Shown here: in pieces, positions 7,285 through 15,393 of the stretch
Numbering within the stretch: the first letter of the stretch is position 1
Layout of the letters: every line of letters begins with the position of its first letter
Source: Henriciella sp.
GTDB taxonomy: Bacteria > Pseudomonadota > Alphaproteobacteria > Caulobacterales > Hyphomonadaceae
NCBI GenBank assembly: GCA_017642885.1
Contig: JAEPOM010000025.1
Coordinates: 1 to 37,043 of the forward strand
Length of the DNA: 37,043 nt
Direction of reading: 5' to 3'
Program-made: the position numbers and the translations under genes
The notes under the pieces: model-generated
What the model saw: the letters and a program-made list of their open reading frames with translations, nothing else
What the model was told of the DNA's origin: nothing
Databases searched by the model: none

Positions 7285-8817
7285 ATGCAGGACGTGATTG
7301 AAGCGCTTGAGGCCCGGCGGGAAAGAGCTCGATTGGGTGGCGGCAAGGCCCGCATCGAACGTCAGCACGAAAAAGGCAAGCTCACCGCGCGCGAACGCGT
7401 CCAGTTGCTCCTGGATGATGGCAGCTTTGAAGAAACGGATATGTTCGTTGAGCACCGCAGCCATGACTTTGGTATGGAGAAGCAGCGCATTCCGGGCGAC
7501 GGCGTGGTCACCGGGCTCGGCACAGTGAATGGTCGACTGGTCTACGTTTTTTCAAAAGACTTCACCGTATTCGGCGGCTCGCTCTCGCTGGCGCAATCCG
7601 AGAAGATCGTAAAAGTGCAGAAAGCCGCCGCGAAAGTTGGCGCGCCGGTCATTGGTATCTTTGACGCTGGCGGCGCCCGTATTCAGGAAGGCGTCGATAG
7701 CCTTGCTGGATATGCAGACATCTTCATGGAGAACGTGCTCTCGTCCGGTGTGATCCCGCAAATCTCGGTCATCATGGGCCCATGCGCAGGCGGCGACGTC
7801 TACTCTCCGGCGCTCACCGACTTCATCTTCATGGTGAAGGATACGTCTTACATGTACGTCACCGGTCCGGATGTGGTGAAAACTGCGACGAATGAAGAGG
7901 TTACACACGAAACGCTCGGCGGCGCCTCCGTCCACGCCGCCAAGTCGGGCGTCGTCGATGGTGCGTTTGAGAACGATATTGAAGCGCTGACACAGATGCG
8001 CCGACTGATTGATTTCTTGCCAGGTTCGAACCGCGAGGAGCCTCCTGTTCGCCCGAGCTTCGATACGATTGAACGCGAAGATGCGAGCCTCGACACGCTG
8101 ATCCCTGACAATCCGAACCAGCCTTATGATATGAAAGAGCTGATCGAGAAGACCGTGGACGAAGGTGACTTCTTCGAGATCAGTCCAGCCTTCGGTGCCA
8201 ATATCATTTGCGGTTTTGGGCGGATGGAAGGTTCGACTATGGGCTTCGTTGCCAACCAGCCGATGACCCTGGCGGGCGTGCTGGACATTGATGCGTCCCG
8301 AAAAGCGGCGCGTTTCGTGCGGTTCTGCGATTGTTTCAACATCCCGATCGTCACCTTTGTCGACGTGCCAGGGTTCATGCCGGGTACCAAGCAGGAGTAT
8401 GGCGGTCTCATCAAGCATGGCGCGAAACTGCTCTTTGCTTATGCTGAAGCCACCGTTCCAAAAGTGACGGTAATCACGCGCAAAGCCTATGGCGGCGCCT
8501 ATGATGTGATGAGCTCCAAACACCTGCGCGGCGATGTGAACTATGCCTGGCCGACGGCCGAGATTGCGGTGATGGGCGCAAAAGGCGCGGTGGAGATTAT
8601 CTTCCGCAAAGACCTGGGTGACGAAGCAAAGATCGCTGAGCACACCAAGAATTACGAAGACAATTTCGCCAACCCGTATGTCGCCGCCCGCAAAGGCTAT
8701 ATCGACGACATCATCATGCCGCACTCAACGAGGCGCCGCGTGGCGAAAGCCCTGCGGACGCTGAAAGGCAAAGAGCTCAGCAACCCGTGGAAGAAGCACG
8801 ATAATATTCCGCTTTAG
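7285..8817 (+). CDS. pccB: Propionyl-CoA carboxylase beta subunit
   Basis: A 510-residue carboxyltransferase subunit that moves the carboxyl group from carboxybiotin to propionyl-CoA, giving methylmalonyl-CoA for odd-chain fatty acid, Val/Ile and propionate catabolism. Both halves of the crotonase-like carboxyltransferase fold are present: the N-terminal half with [15 protein letters not shown] (about 128) and [17 protein letters not shown], and the C-terminal half with [15 protein letters not shown] (about 358) and [10 protein letters not shown]. Length is that of bacterial PccB. The start at 7285 has GCGGAGAG about 7 nt upstream; an in-frame extension to 7207 overlaps the terminator and is unlikely. 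The alpha subunit (biotin carboxylase) is not in the window. An acetyl- or methylcrotonyl-CoA specificity is less likely given the overall match but cannot be excluded by eye. Confidence 0.93.
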   Translation: MQDVIEALEARRERARLGGGKARIERQHEKGKLTARERVQLLLDDGSFEETDMFVEHRSHDFGMEKQRIPGDGVVTGLGTVNGRLVYVFSKDFTVFGGSLSLAQSEKIVKVQKAAAKVGAPVIGIFDAGGARIQEGVDSLAGYADIFMENVLSSGVIPQISVIMGPCAGGDVYSPALTDFIFMVKDTSYMYVTGPDVVKTATNEEVTHETLGGASVHAAKSGVVDGAFENDIEALTQMRRLIDFLPGSNREEPPVRPSFDTIEREDASLDTLIPDNPNQPYDMKELIEKTVDEGDFFEISPAFGANIICGFGRMEGSTMGFVANQPMTLAGVLDIDASRKAARFVRFCDCFNIPIVTFVDVPGFMPGTKQEYGGLIKHGAKLLFAYAEATVPKVTVITRKAYGGAYDVMSSKHLRGDVNYAWPTAEIAVMGAKGAVEIIFRKDLGDEAKIAEHTKNYEDNFANPYVAARKGYIDDIIMPHSTRRRVAKALRTLKGKELSNPWKKHDNIPL

Positions 8818-8842
8818 AGATCGGTGGGATACGCTGGTCCGA

Positions 8843-9313
8843 TTAATTCCCGTCAGCCAATTCGCACAACGACGCACGCGCTGACGGGGTCAGTCGCATG
8901 AACGCGTCTTTGACTTCCGGTATCGCATCCTCTGCGCAGCTAAGCTTTGCGATGGCGATCACGGTGTCTGAGTGATCTTCCACCTCGCCGCTCGGACCGA
9001 TTACGGGGCGCATAATGTGCCAGTCGCCGTTTTCGTCTTTCACATGTACCGGGCGACCGCTGAGCTGGGCCACCATTGTTTGTGTGACCACTTCGGGATC
9101 GGCGGGAAGCTCGACGATGAATGGTCCCTCGTCACGTACGTTGAAGTCGCGATGCCCGTCCTCGAGGTTCAGCTGGCCGGACGCGAGGTACATCTGCTCC
9201 TTCGCCGCCAATCTTTCCTGAAACCCGATATAGAGGACGACGAACGCTAGGACCGCGATTTGCAGCCAGCGATCTTGTCGCAATGCGTCCCACAATCTTT
9301 GCAGCATGCTCAT
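8843..9313 (-). CDS. Small single-pass membrane protein of unknown function
   Basis: A 156-residue protein with one transmembrane segment near the N-terminus (WLQIAVLAFVVLYIGFQ, about 17-33), so the remaining roughly 120 residues are probably periplasmic. They include VKDENGDWHIMRPVIGPSGE and a C-terminal LTPSARASLCELADG. No family recognised. It follows the TadG-like gene by 14 bp on the same strand, so the two are probably co-transcribed. There is no convincing SD at the first ATG (9313) or at the in-frame ATG two codons later; coupling to the upstream gene would explain that. It converges with pccB. Confidence 0.65.
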   Translation of the reverse strand: MSMLQRLWDALRQDRWLQIAVLAFVVLYIGFQERLAAKEQMYLASGQLNLEDGHRDFNVRDEGPFIVELPADPEVVTQTMVAQLSGRPVHVKDENGDWHIMRPVIGPSGEVEDHSDTVIAIAKLSCAEDAIPEVKDAFMRLTPSARASLCELADGN

Positions 9314-9327
9314 GAGCGGTCGTTCGG

Positions 9328-10545
9328 CTAGTTGACCAGGGTCAGCTGTGACAACTGGCTGGCGATCGCATCATAAGCTGCCAGCAACTCTGCGCCGTTG
9401 CCCGCATCGAAGAAGCGGCTGTCATCACCGGTACAATTCTTCAATGTGTTCTTAGCATTGGTCGGAGCCTGGAAAGCGACGGCATAGATTCGGACGCCCT
9501 CGTCACGCATCTTTCCGCACATCTTCTTGGCCTGCGTGTTGCTGTCGCCCATCCCACCATCATAGCTCATATTGAACTGCCCATCCGTCATCAGCACGAC
9601 GGCCTTCACGGTCTCCGGATCAGTATAGGACAAGGGCGCGGACGCGGTCGGCCAGATCTCGTGCCACTCGGGGGCAACGAGATACCAGGACCAGGCGACG
9701 CCAAGATGTCCAGCCGTCATACCGCCCGCTGTCAGCGTATCGATCGCTGTGTCGAATGAGGTCAGGTCATAGGTCAGGGGCAGAAGGCTCGAGTCGGGGC
9801 AAGAGCCAGCGGCATCGCCGACATATTTGCCGAGCTGTGGCTCATCATCCGTCCAGGCGGCTGTGCCTGTGCGTTCGGAAACGCAGACTTTATCGAGGCC
9901 ATCCCCATCAGAATCGTCAGTTGCGAGATTTCCCTGGGCTTCGTTGCCATAAACGCCCGCGTTTACAGCGGCGGCATAGCTGACAAAGGAAATCCGGACT
10001 CGATCTCCAGAGCTTGGCGTGATCAGCGTACGCGCCGTCTGTTTGGCAGCGGCTTTCAGATCGGTGAGCTTCTGGCCGCTCATTGAGCCGGAAACATCCA
10101 ACATAAGAGCTAGGTCCAGCTTGGTGAGGTTGGCCCGGGCCGTCGATTGATTGATGGAATCCATGTTTTCGCGGGTAAGCGACGTGCCGAGCAGGGTCGG
10201 GGTCTTACAAGAAGCCTGCACCAGGACAGTGCCTGTTGTGCGGTTTACAGTCACGTTTGCATCGAGACATGAGACATCACCGTGACGTCCCAAAAGATTG
10301 GCCTGATAAGCCCCTTGAGCGATCGCTTCTATATCCGTGTCGGTTTTTGTGGCGTCTTCCAGCGCCCGGGCACCGGCAAGAGAGGCGGCGTCAATTGCAG
10401 CCTGCAATTGTTGATTTGAAGTCAGATGACGTGAGGTGTCGATCGCAAAGGCCCCAACCAGAAGCAGGGGTATTGAAACCAAAGCAAAAATCATCACTAC
10501 GTTGCCACGCGTATCGCGCGCAAAATCTACGCATTTCGTCCACAT
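9328..10545 (-). CDS. TadG-like pilus-assembly/VWA-domain protein
   Basis: A 405-residue protein. The N-terminus has the Tad-pilin-like signature DTRGNVVMIFALVSIPLLLV (11-30), one transmembrane helix, then SNQQLQAAIDAASLAGARAL, typical of TadE/TadG-type proteins. From about 143 a von Willebrand A domain starts, with an intact MIDAS motif DVSGSMSG (150-157) and a later VVLMTDGQFNMSYDGG strand/loop. Several Cys pairs in an inserted acidic loop (DDSDGDGLDKVC and nearby) suggest an extracytoplasmic location. The start at 10545 is preferred over the upstream ATG at 10608, because GGGAG lies 9 nt upstream and the longer form would put a non-family extension before the membrane helix. No other tad/cpa genes lie in the window, so this is an orphan copy. 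Confidence 0.85.
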   Translation of the reverse strand: MWTKCVDFARDTRGNVVMIFALVSIPLLLVGAFAIDTSRHLTSNQQLQAAIDAASLAGARALEDATKTDTDIEAIAQGAYQANLLGRHGDVSCLDANVTVNRTTGTVLVQASCKTPTLLGTSLTRENMDSINQSTARANLTKLDLALMLDVSGSMSGQKLTDLKAAAKQTARTLITPSSGDRVRISFVSYAAAVNAGVYGNEAQGNLATDDSDGDGLDKVCVSERTGTAAWTDDEPQLGKYVGDAAGSCPDSSLLPLTYDLTSFDTAIDTLTAGGMTAGHLGVAWSWYLVAPEWHEIWPTASAPLSYTDPETVKAVVLMTDGQFNMSYDGGMGDSNTQAKKMCGKMRDEGVRIYAVAFQAPTNAKNTLKNCTGDDSRFFDAGNGAELLAAYDAIASQLSQLTLVN

Positions 10546-10701
10546 TCCGTGTGTCTCCCATGTGCCAGTAGGGCACATCCACGTTGTACTCGCGTGATAG
10601 GCGAGCAATCCGTGTGCCAGTTCGCGTTTTAGGAATTAGGTAACCATACTGCGACCGCGTGGGGGCTTGCTCGGGGCGTGAGACACTAGATAAAAAGCCA
10701 T

Positions 10702-11094
10702 ATGAATCTGGTTTCTGCCTTCAATCAAAGCCTCGAAGTCGTTGCCGACCGATGCGAAGATGTCGTCCCACCCGTCTATGCTGAACTGTTTCAGCGCTAT
10801 CCCGAATTCGAGAAATTGTTCGTCCTCGATACAGATATGGGGGCGCGCGGTCATATGCTCAATGAGGCGCTTTCTATGGCGGAGGGCTTGCTTCAGGATG
10901 ATCCGATCGCGGTCAATTTCGTGTCCGCTGAACGTATGAACCATGAGGGTTATGGCATTGATGACAGTGTGTTCGAAGGCTTTTTTATTGTCCTGGCCAG
11001 CGTGTTCAAGCGCCTGGCAGGGGAGGCGTGGTCGGACGATATGAGCGCGGCCTGGGTCGCGGTTACCAAACAGGCCGCCGCTGCAAAACTTTAA
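10702..11094 (+). CDS. Single-domain globin
   Basis: A 130-residue protein with the length and helix pattern of a globin. YPEFEKLFVLD covers the end of helix B/C to CD. RGHMLNEALSMAEGLL is helix E, with His51 as a candidate distal residue. ERMNHEGYGIDDSVFEGF contains the proximal-His candidate His81 followed by the usual G/Y and aromatic pattern, and AWSDDMSAAWVAV is helix H. A haem-binding sensor or oxygen/NO-handling role is inferred from the family. There is no reductase or output domain. The SD is weak. A long ORF on the other strand (10636-11274) overlaps it but has no family features. Confidence 0.75.
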   Translation: MNLVSAFNQSLEVVADRCEDVVPPVYAELFQRYPEFEKLFVLDTDMGARGHMLNEALSMAEGLLQDDPIAVNFVSAERMNHEGYGIDDSVFEGFFIVLASVFKRLAGEAWSDDMSAAWVAVTKQAAAAKL

Positions 11095-11175
11095 ACAGTC
11101 TGCATCCAATCGCTCAGATGTTTGCATCTCTATCTGTAAGCCCGCAAACTGGGCCTCAGATAAGGAAGCAAGACT

Positions 11176-11535
11176 ATGGAAGAGATTTTCGTTCCAATTT
11201 CGATTTTTGCCGCGATTGTCGCGGTCATCTGGCTGTTCAGCCATTATAATTACAAGAAGCGACTGACCGCTCACGAAACTCTGAGACTAGCGGTCGAGAA
11301 AGGCCAGGAAGTCTCTCCCGAACTAGTTGAGCGCATGTCCTATCTCAACGACCCAGCCAAGTCGGATTTGCGGCGCGGTATTCTCCTGATCGCATTCGGC
11401 GTAGCCTTCATCTGCCTTGGGGCCATGATCCCGCACGATGAACCAGATGCCTTCCGAGGAATGCTCGGCATTTCCTCCTTCCCAATCATTCTTGGGGCGG
11501 CCTATCTCGGTCTTTGGCGTTTCAGTCACGACTAG
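11176..11535 (+). CDS. DUF6249-like inner-membrane protein, first gene of a sigma-factor operon
   Basis: A 119-residue membrane protein. An N-terminal transmembrane helix (PISIFAAIVAVIWLFSHY, 7-24) precedes a cytosolic linker with HETLRLAVEKGQEVSPELVERM, then two further helices (about 70-86 and 98-115). This layout matches the small DUF6249 proteins that often sit beside ECF sigma factors. AAGGAAG lies about 7 nt before the ATG. The next gene, an ECF sigma factor, starts 20 bp after the stop (or overlaps it if a TTG at 11514 is used). Role unknown; perhaps part of the signal-sensing unit. Confidence 0.75.
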   Translation: MEEIFVPISIFAAIVAVIWLFSHYNYKKRLTAHETLRLAVEKGQEVSPELVERMSYLNDPAKSDLRRGILLIAFGVAFICLGAMIPHDEPDAFRGMLGISSFPIILGAAYLGLWRFSHD

Positions 11536-11555
11536 ACGAAACAGGCGAGGGGAGC

Positions 11556-12083
11556 GTGGAGATCACAGACCTGGACCTGGCGCGCGGCGCTGCCTCCGGA
11601 CAAGAGGCAGCGTTCGAGGCCCTCGTTCGGCGGTATCAAGGAACGGTACGCGGTGTGACGAGGCGGTTGGCACCGCGTCCGGTTGAGGCGGACGACCTTG
11701 CACAGGCCGCATTTCTGACAGCCTGGCGCAAGATCGGTACGTATCGCGGTGGCTCGTTCAAGGCCTGGCTTTGCACGATTGCTTATCGCGAATTCTTACA
11801 GGCGCGGCGCAAACAAAAGCCTGAAGTGGAGTTCGATGAAGGCGCCCACGTGATCGCCTTTGATGTGTCTGCGGCGCGTATGGCGGACCATCTCGATCTC
11901 GATCGGGCGTTGAAAACACTGCCCGAAAACCAGCGCATTTGCGTGGTCCTATGCGTTGCAGCCGGGCTCAGCCATGCCGAAGCCGCGGGCGCGACCGGGT
12001 TCCCACTCGGGACAGTTAAGTCCCACGTTAATCGCGGAGTGGCGGCCCTTCGCAAACAGCTTGCGCCCGGTGATGTGGCGTGA
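11556..12083 (+). CDS. ECF-type sigma-70 family RNA polymerase sigma factor
   Basis: A 175-residue group-4 (ECF) sigma factor. Region 2 is residues about 16-80 (FEALVRRYQGTVRGVTRR, then DDLAQAAFLTAWRKIGTYRG and FKAWLCTIAYREFLQARR). Region 4 is about 115-170 (LKTLPENQRICVVLCVAAGL, then GFPLGTVKSHVNRGVAALRK), a helix-turn-helix for the -35 element. The GTG at 11556 has GAGGGGAG just upstream and is chosen over the TTG at 11514, which would add 14 residues without similarity. It lies between the DUF6249 gene and a small membrane protein starting 10 bp after its stop, a typical sigma/anti-sigma arrangement. The target regulon cannot be read from the window. Confidence 0.9.
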   Translation: MEITDLDLARGAASGQEAAFEALVRRYQGTVRGVTRRLAPRPVEADDLAQAAFLTAWRKIGTYRGGSFKAWLCTIAYREFLQARRKQKPEVEFDEGAHVIAFDVSAARMADHLDLDRALKTLPENQRICVVLCVAAGLSHAEAAGATGFPLGTVKSHVNRGVAALRKQLAPGDVA

Positions 12084-12093
12084 TGGAGTAGAG

Positions 12094-12441
12094 ATGATGG
12101 AACATGAAGAGCGATATGAGGATCTGACGGCGCTGTTTGAGGCGCAGGATGAAGTATTGCAAAGCGATGCGTTCGTGGCCCGGGTCATGACACCGATCAA
12201 GAAGCGCTCTCGCTGGCGCACGCCTCTTCTATTTGGAGCAGGGGGGATCGGTATCGGCGCAGCCGTCTCACAAATTGGTGGGGTTTGGGACTTGCTTAAA
12301 TCGCGCACGCCCGAGCTCGACATTACATTCGATACCGTCCCTGCAGCTGAGATGAGCTTTGACATGCAATCCATGTGGATCGTCGCGGCTAGTGTGATCA
12401 TGCTGGCCTGCGCCGCCATCGTCGCGACCGAGCGGGCCTAA
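12094..12441 (+). CDS. Putative anti-sigma membrane protein
   Basis: A 115-residue protein encoded immediately after the ECF sigma gene (stop at 12083, ATG at 12094, or 12097 two bases after GATG; GGAG lies 6 nt upstream). The N-terminal third is acidic and helical (EERYEDLTALFEAQDEVLQS), suited to bind region 2/4 of the sigma factor. Two hydrophobic segments follow (about 45-67 and 92-113). There is no zinc-binding HxxxCxxC motif, so it would be a non-ZAS type. The anti-sigma role is inferred from position and topology only. Confidence 0.6.
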   Translation: MMEHEERYEDLTALFEAQDEVLQSDAFVARVMTPIKKRSRWRTPLLFGAGGIGIGAAVSQIGGVWDLLKSRTPELDITFDTVPAAEMSFDMQSMWIVAASVIMLACAAIVATERA

Positions 12442-12460
12442 GCGACACCCAGCTAACCTG

Positions 12461-13504
12461 TCATGATGCGAGTTGCAGCGCCTCCTGGTCGGTTCGCAGT
12501 CTTGCCTTGGCCCGCAGCAGTTCCGACTCGGTTCCACCATACGCGGTGGGGATCATTGGCGATTGAAAGAGCGCGCCGGGCGTTGTGCCGAATCGGGTTT
12601 TGATGGCGCGCACAAAATTCGCATCGGACGAGAAACCCCAGCGGTCAGCTGCTTCGGTCACGCGGCCACGTTGGTTCGGCGCTTGCGCCAGGTCCAGCGC
12701 CGCGCGGACTAACCTGCGCTCGTTAATGTAAGACCGGACGCCGCCATATTTTTCGAACATGCGAAAAAGCCCGGCGCGAGACACCCCGAAATTCTTCAGG
12801 ATCAATGTTGTGTTTAATTCCGGCGCTTCGAGATTTGCCTCGATAAACTCTCTGATCAGATCGAGCAGAGCTTCTCGATGATACGCGCGCTGAGACAATT
12901 CGGTATGGGTCGAACCGACTGCGAATTGAAGGCAGCCCGCCAAACGGTCGATCTGTCGACGGGGAAGGGTTGATAGGCCCGCTTTCAAAGTCGCGAACAC
13001 AGAATCCAGCTCTTGATTCAGAAGTCCAGCGAGCACAGAGCCCGCTCGGATCGATTTGAAACCGTTCAACTCTCCGGGGCGGAGTCCAAGGGTTTCGTGC
13101 GGAACAAAAACGCCCTGGGTCCTGGCGCGCGTATGGACGGCACTAAACTGGTGCGCATAGTCGAGGAAGAGCAGGCTTCCAGGCGATTGTCGGAGCGCCG
13201 TCCCATTGACCTGGAGCCAATTCGATCCTTCCAGGAAGCGATACACAAACACGAAATGACCCGTGTCGTTCAAATGGCGTTTCTTTCGCGCGCTTGCCAT
13301 GGCGCTGTACTCAGCTTCGGAAAACACCCAAGTGTTCACGCGCCAGGCAGTTGTTGAACTTCGTTCGTCTGAGGTTTGTGTGACCAATGGCGTGCAATCG
13401 AAATTGAACGTGACGCGACTTCGCCACGCATCAAAACTACCTGACATTTGGGCGGAGCTGATCTCGAACGGGTCGAGGTCCGGCGTGGCGGGAGATGCGT
13501 CCAT
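12461..13504 (-). CDS. AraC-family transcriptional regulator
   Basis: A 347-residue regulator. The N-terminal about 240 residues resemble the AraC_binding_2-like sensor part (RVTFNFDCTPLV, FVFVYRFLEGSNWLQVNG, then RQSPGSLLFLDYAHQF). The C-terminal about 100 residues hold two helix-turn-helix units: LNTTLILKNFGVSRAGLFRM, then INERRLVRAALDLA and VTEAADRWGFSSDANFVRAI, ending in KTRFGTTPGALF, the AraC signature end. An in-frame ATG at 13594 would add 30 residues of low-complexity sequence reaching the next gene; the ATG at 13504 is preferred, although its SD is weak. The gene stands alone and converges with the anti-sigma gene. Target and ligand are unknown. Confidence 0.87.
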   Translation of the reverse strand: MDASPATPDLDPFEISSAQMSGSFDAWRSRVTFNFDCTPLVTQTSDERSSTTAWRVNTWVFSEAEYSAMASARKKRHLNDTGHFVFVYRFLEGSNWLQVNGTALRQSPGSLLFLDYAHQFSAVHTRARTQGVFVPHETLGLRPGELNGFKSIRAGSVLAGLLNQELDSVFATLKAGLSTLPRRQIDRLAGCLQFAVGSTHTELSQRAYHREALLDLIREFIEANLEAPELNTTLILKNFGVSRAGLFRMFEKYGGVRSYINERRLVRAALDLAQAPNQRGRVTEAADRWGFSSDANFVRAIKTRFGTTPGALFQSPMIPTAYGGTESELLRAKARLRTDQEALQLAS

Positions 13505-13600
13505 ACGGACTATCACTTGCAGCAAACGCACCGTTCCACAACCCTGACAGCGTAGACCGCGCAACCCATGCCCGCGTCGGATACCCATTTCCAATTGGAC

Positions 13601-14494
13601 TTAGCGCGCACACCACCGAGCGCAGATCGAGGTCGGCAGCAGCCGGTCATCGTTTTCGTGCGGGATCGCCATTTCACCCATTTCCATCTGACCGCCAAGT
13701 CCGTCCAGATGTCCTCCCAAGGCCTGTGCCAGCGCGATGTGCGACAGGCGCACAGCATAAGCCGTGAGGATTACAAAGAGAGGCTCTGGCGAAAGCAAAG
13801 CGCGGACATTGGCGAGCAATCCAGGCAGATCCTCTTCAAACCGCCAGGTCTCGTTTTTAGTCCCCCGTCCGAATTTTGGAGGGTCGAGCACGATAGCGTC
13901 ATAAGTATTGCCCCGGCGAATTTCGCGGGCGGTGAACTTCATCGCATCATCAGCAATCCAGCGAATGGGGGCATCGCCGAGTCCGCTCGCGTCCGCATAG
14001 TCTTTTCCGTATCCATTTGATTTTGGGCTTGCATCAAGATGCGTCACTTCGGCGCCGGCTTGTGCAGCGGCCAAGCTCATCATGCCCGTATAGCCGAACA
14101 GATTTAGCAAGCGTATTTTGCGTCCTGAGTTTCGAATTTTATTCTGCGCGAAGGCCCAGTGGACGCTGTGTTCTTGAAACACGCCGAGATGTCGAAAGGG
14201 TGTGCGGCGCGCGCTCAGGTGCAGCCCGCGCCACTCCATCGGCCAGACGTCCGGCGCGGCGGGATTGAGCAACCGCCAGTTGCCGCGGTCGTCGTCGCCC
14301 GCTTTGGCGTCAAAGCGGGCATCAGCCTGCCAACTCTCGACGGGTGCGTTGGGCATCCAGAACGCCTGTGGATCTGGACGAATAACCGTCTGATCGCCGA
14401 ACCGCTCCAGTTTGTGTCCATCGCCGCTATCGAGCAGCGCGTATTGGGTCGGGTTCCATTGATCAGCGAGAAACAGGGTCGAGGAGGCGTTCAT
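13601..14494 (-). CDS. Class I SAM-dependent methyltransferase, RlmI/RlmK-like
   Basis: A 297-residue methyltransferase. Motif I is LNLFGYTGMMSLAAAQAGAE (about 129-148), binding SAM; the acidic end of strand 2 follows in THLDASP; motif IV is AIVLDPPKFGRG, the DPPK-type motif seen in RNA cytosine-5 methyltransferases of the RlmI/RlmK group. The N-terminal part (1-120) contains HLGVFQEHSVHWAFAQNKI, as in that group, but I do not see a full PUA domain, so it is not a plain RlmI. The start overlaps the TrmH-type gene stop by one base (TGATG at 14492-14496), implying translational coupling. The substrate, probably rRNA, is inferred. Confidence 0.85.
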   Translation of the reverse strand: MNASSTLFLADQWNPTQYALLDSGDGHKLERFGDQTVIRPDPQAFWMPNAPVESWQADARFDAKAGDDDRGNWRLLNPAAPDVWPMEWRGLHLSARRTPFRHLGVFQEHSVHWAFAQNKIRNSGRKIRLLNLFGYTGMMSLAAAQAGAEVTHLDASPKSNGYGKDYADASGLGDAPIRWIADDAMKFTAREIRRGNTYDAIVLDPPKFGRGTKNETWRFEEDLPGLLANVRALLSPEPLFVILTAYAVRLSHIALAQALGGHLDGLGGQMEMGEMAIPHENDDRLLPTSICARWCAR

Positions 14495-15306
14495 CAGCTA
14501 AATCCTCTTTGGCGCCAGCCTTCATACAGCATGACCGCCGTGGCCTGCGCGAGATTCAGGCTATCGGCTCCGCCACGCATCGGGATCAGGCAGAGCGTAT
14601 CGCATTCCGCTTCGATGTGTGGGGGCAGACCGGCTTGCTCATTCCCCATCAGGATCAGGCTGGGCTGGACGAAATCTACGCCGTCATGGCGCGTGTCGCC
14701 ATTGACGCTGGCCGCGACTATGTTGAGCGCAGCATTTTTGCGCCAGGCATTGAACGCGGCGAAATCTGTTCGGGCCACGCGGACATCAAACAACGACCCC
14801 ATCGAGGCGCGCACGGCTTCGACGCTGTAGGGATCGCAGCATTGTTCGATCAAAAGGACACCTGCAGCGCCCGCACAATCAGCCGTTCGCAGGATTGTCC
14901 CGAGATTTCCCGGGTCGCGGCATTCATACAGACCGATCCAGAGGCCTGGGTGCGACGGATCCAGATCGGACAGAGATAAGTCTTGCTGTCGAATGGCGGC
15001 GATCACCGCCTGCGGATTGTCTTTTCGGGCGATTGATCCCGCCAGGCGATCGGGAACCTGAATGACGCGAGCGCCAGACTTTACAGCCTCGGCACAAAGC
15101 GCCTGAACATAGTCCCGATCGGCCCCGGTATTGGAAACGACGAGGGTCTCAATCTCCCAGCCTTGCGCCATGGCTTGCTCGATCAATCGAGCGCCTTCAG
15201 CCAGAAACAGACCTGTTTCATTTCGGTTTTTCTTACGCTCCAGCCCACGTAGCCGCTTGATCAGCGGGTTGCTGGCCGAGGTGATCTGATCGAGTGAGTC
15301 CGTCAT
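14494..15306 (-). CDS. TrmH/SpoU-family RNA 2'-O-methyltransferase
   Basis: A 270-residue SPOUT methyltransferase. The N-terminal part (SNPLIKRLRGLERKKNRNET, FLAEGARLIEQAM) is the substrate-binding domain found in TrmH-like enzymes. The knot domain carries motif 1 RDPGNLGTILRTADCAG with the catalytic Asn/Arg, motif 2 LILMGNEQAGLP, and motif 3 IPMRGGADSLNLAQATAVMLYE. An in-frame ATG at 15486 would add 60 residues reaching into the divergent OmpA-domain gene; the ATG at 15306 fits the family N-terminus. It is the first gene of a two-gene operon with the RlmI-like methyltransferase. rRNA or tRNA specificity is not decidable from sequence. Confidence 0.9.
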   Translation of the reverse strand: MTDSLDQITSASNPLIKRLRGLERKKNRNETGLFLAEGARLIEQAMAQGWEIETLVVSNTGADRDYVQALCAEAVKSGARVIQVPDRLAGSIARKDNPQAVIAAIRQQDLSLSDLDPSHPGLWIGLYECRDPGNLGTILRTADCAGAAGVLLIEQCCDPYSVEAVRASMGSLFDVRVARTDFAAFNAWRKNAALNIVAASVNGDTRHDGVDFVQPSLILMGNEQAGLPPHIEAECDTLCLIPMRGGADSLNLAQATAVMLYEGWRQRGFS

Positions 15307-15393
15307 AACCGCCCTGTAACACGCACTTGCCTGATTCCAAGGTATAAGGCAGACCTGAAGCTGTAATGCAGTGTTTATCAGGGGAGAAACTGC

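Noticed and set aside
7552-8724. 390-codon minus-strand open frame over pccB
   Set aside because: Antisense shadow of pccB, whose own motifs are complete.
10636-11274. 212-codon minus-strand open frame overlapping the globin and DUF6249 genes
   Set aside because: The plus-strand globin shows helix and His patterns and the DUF6249 gene has an SD; the antisense frame has neither.
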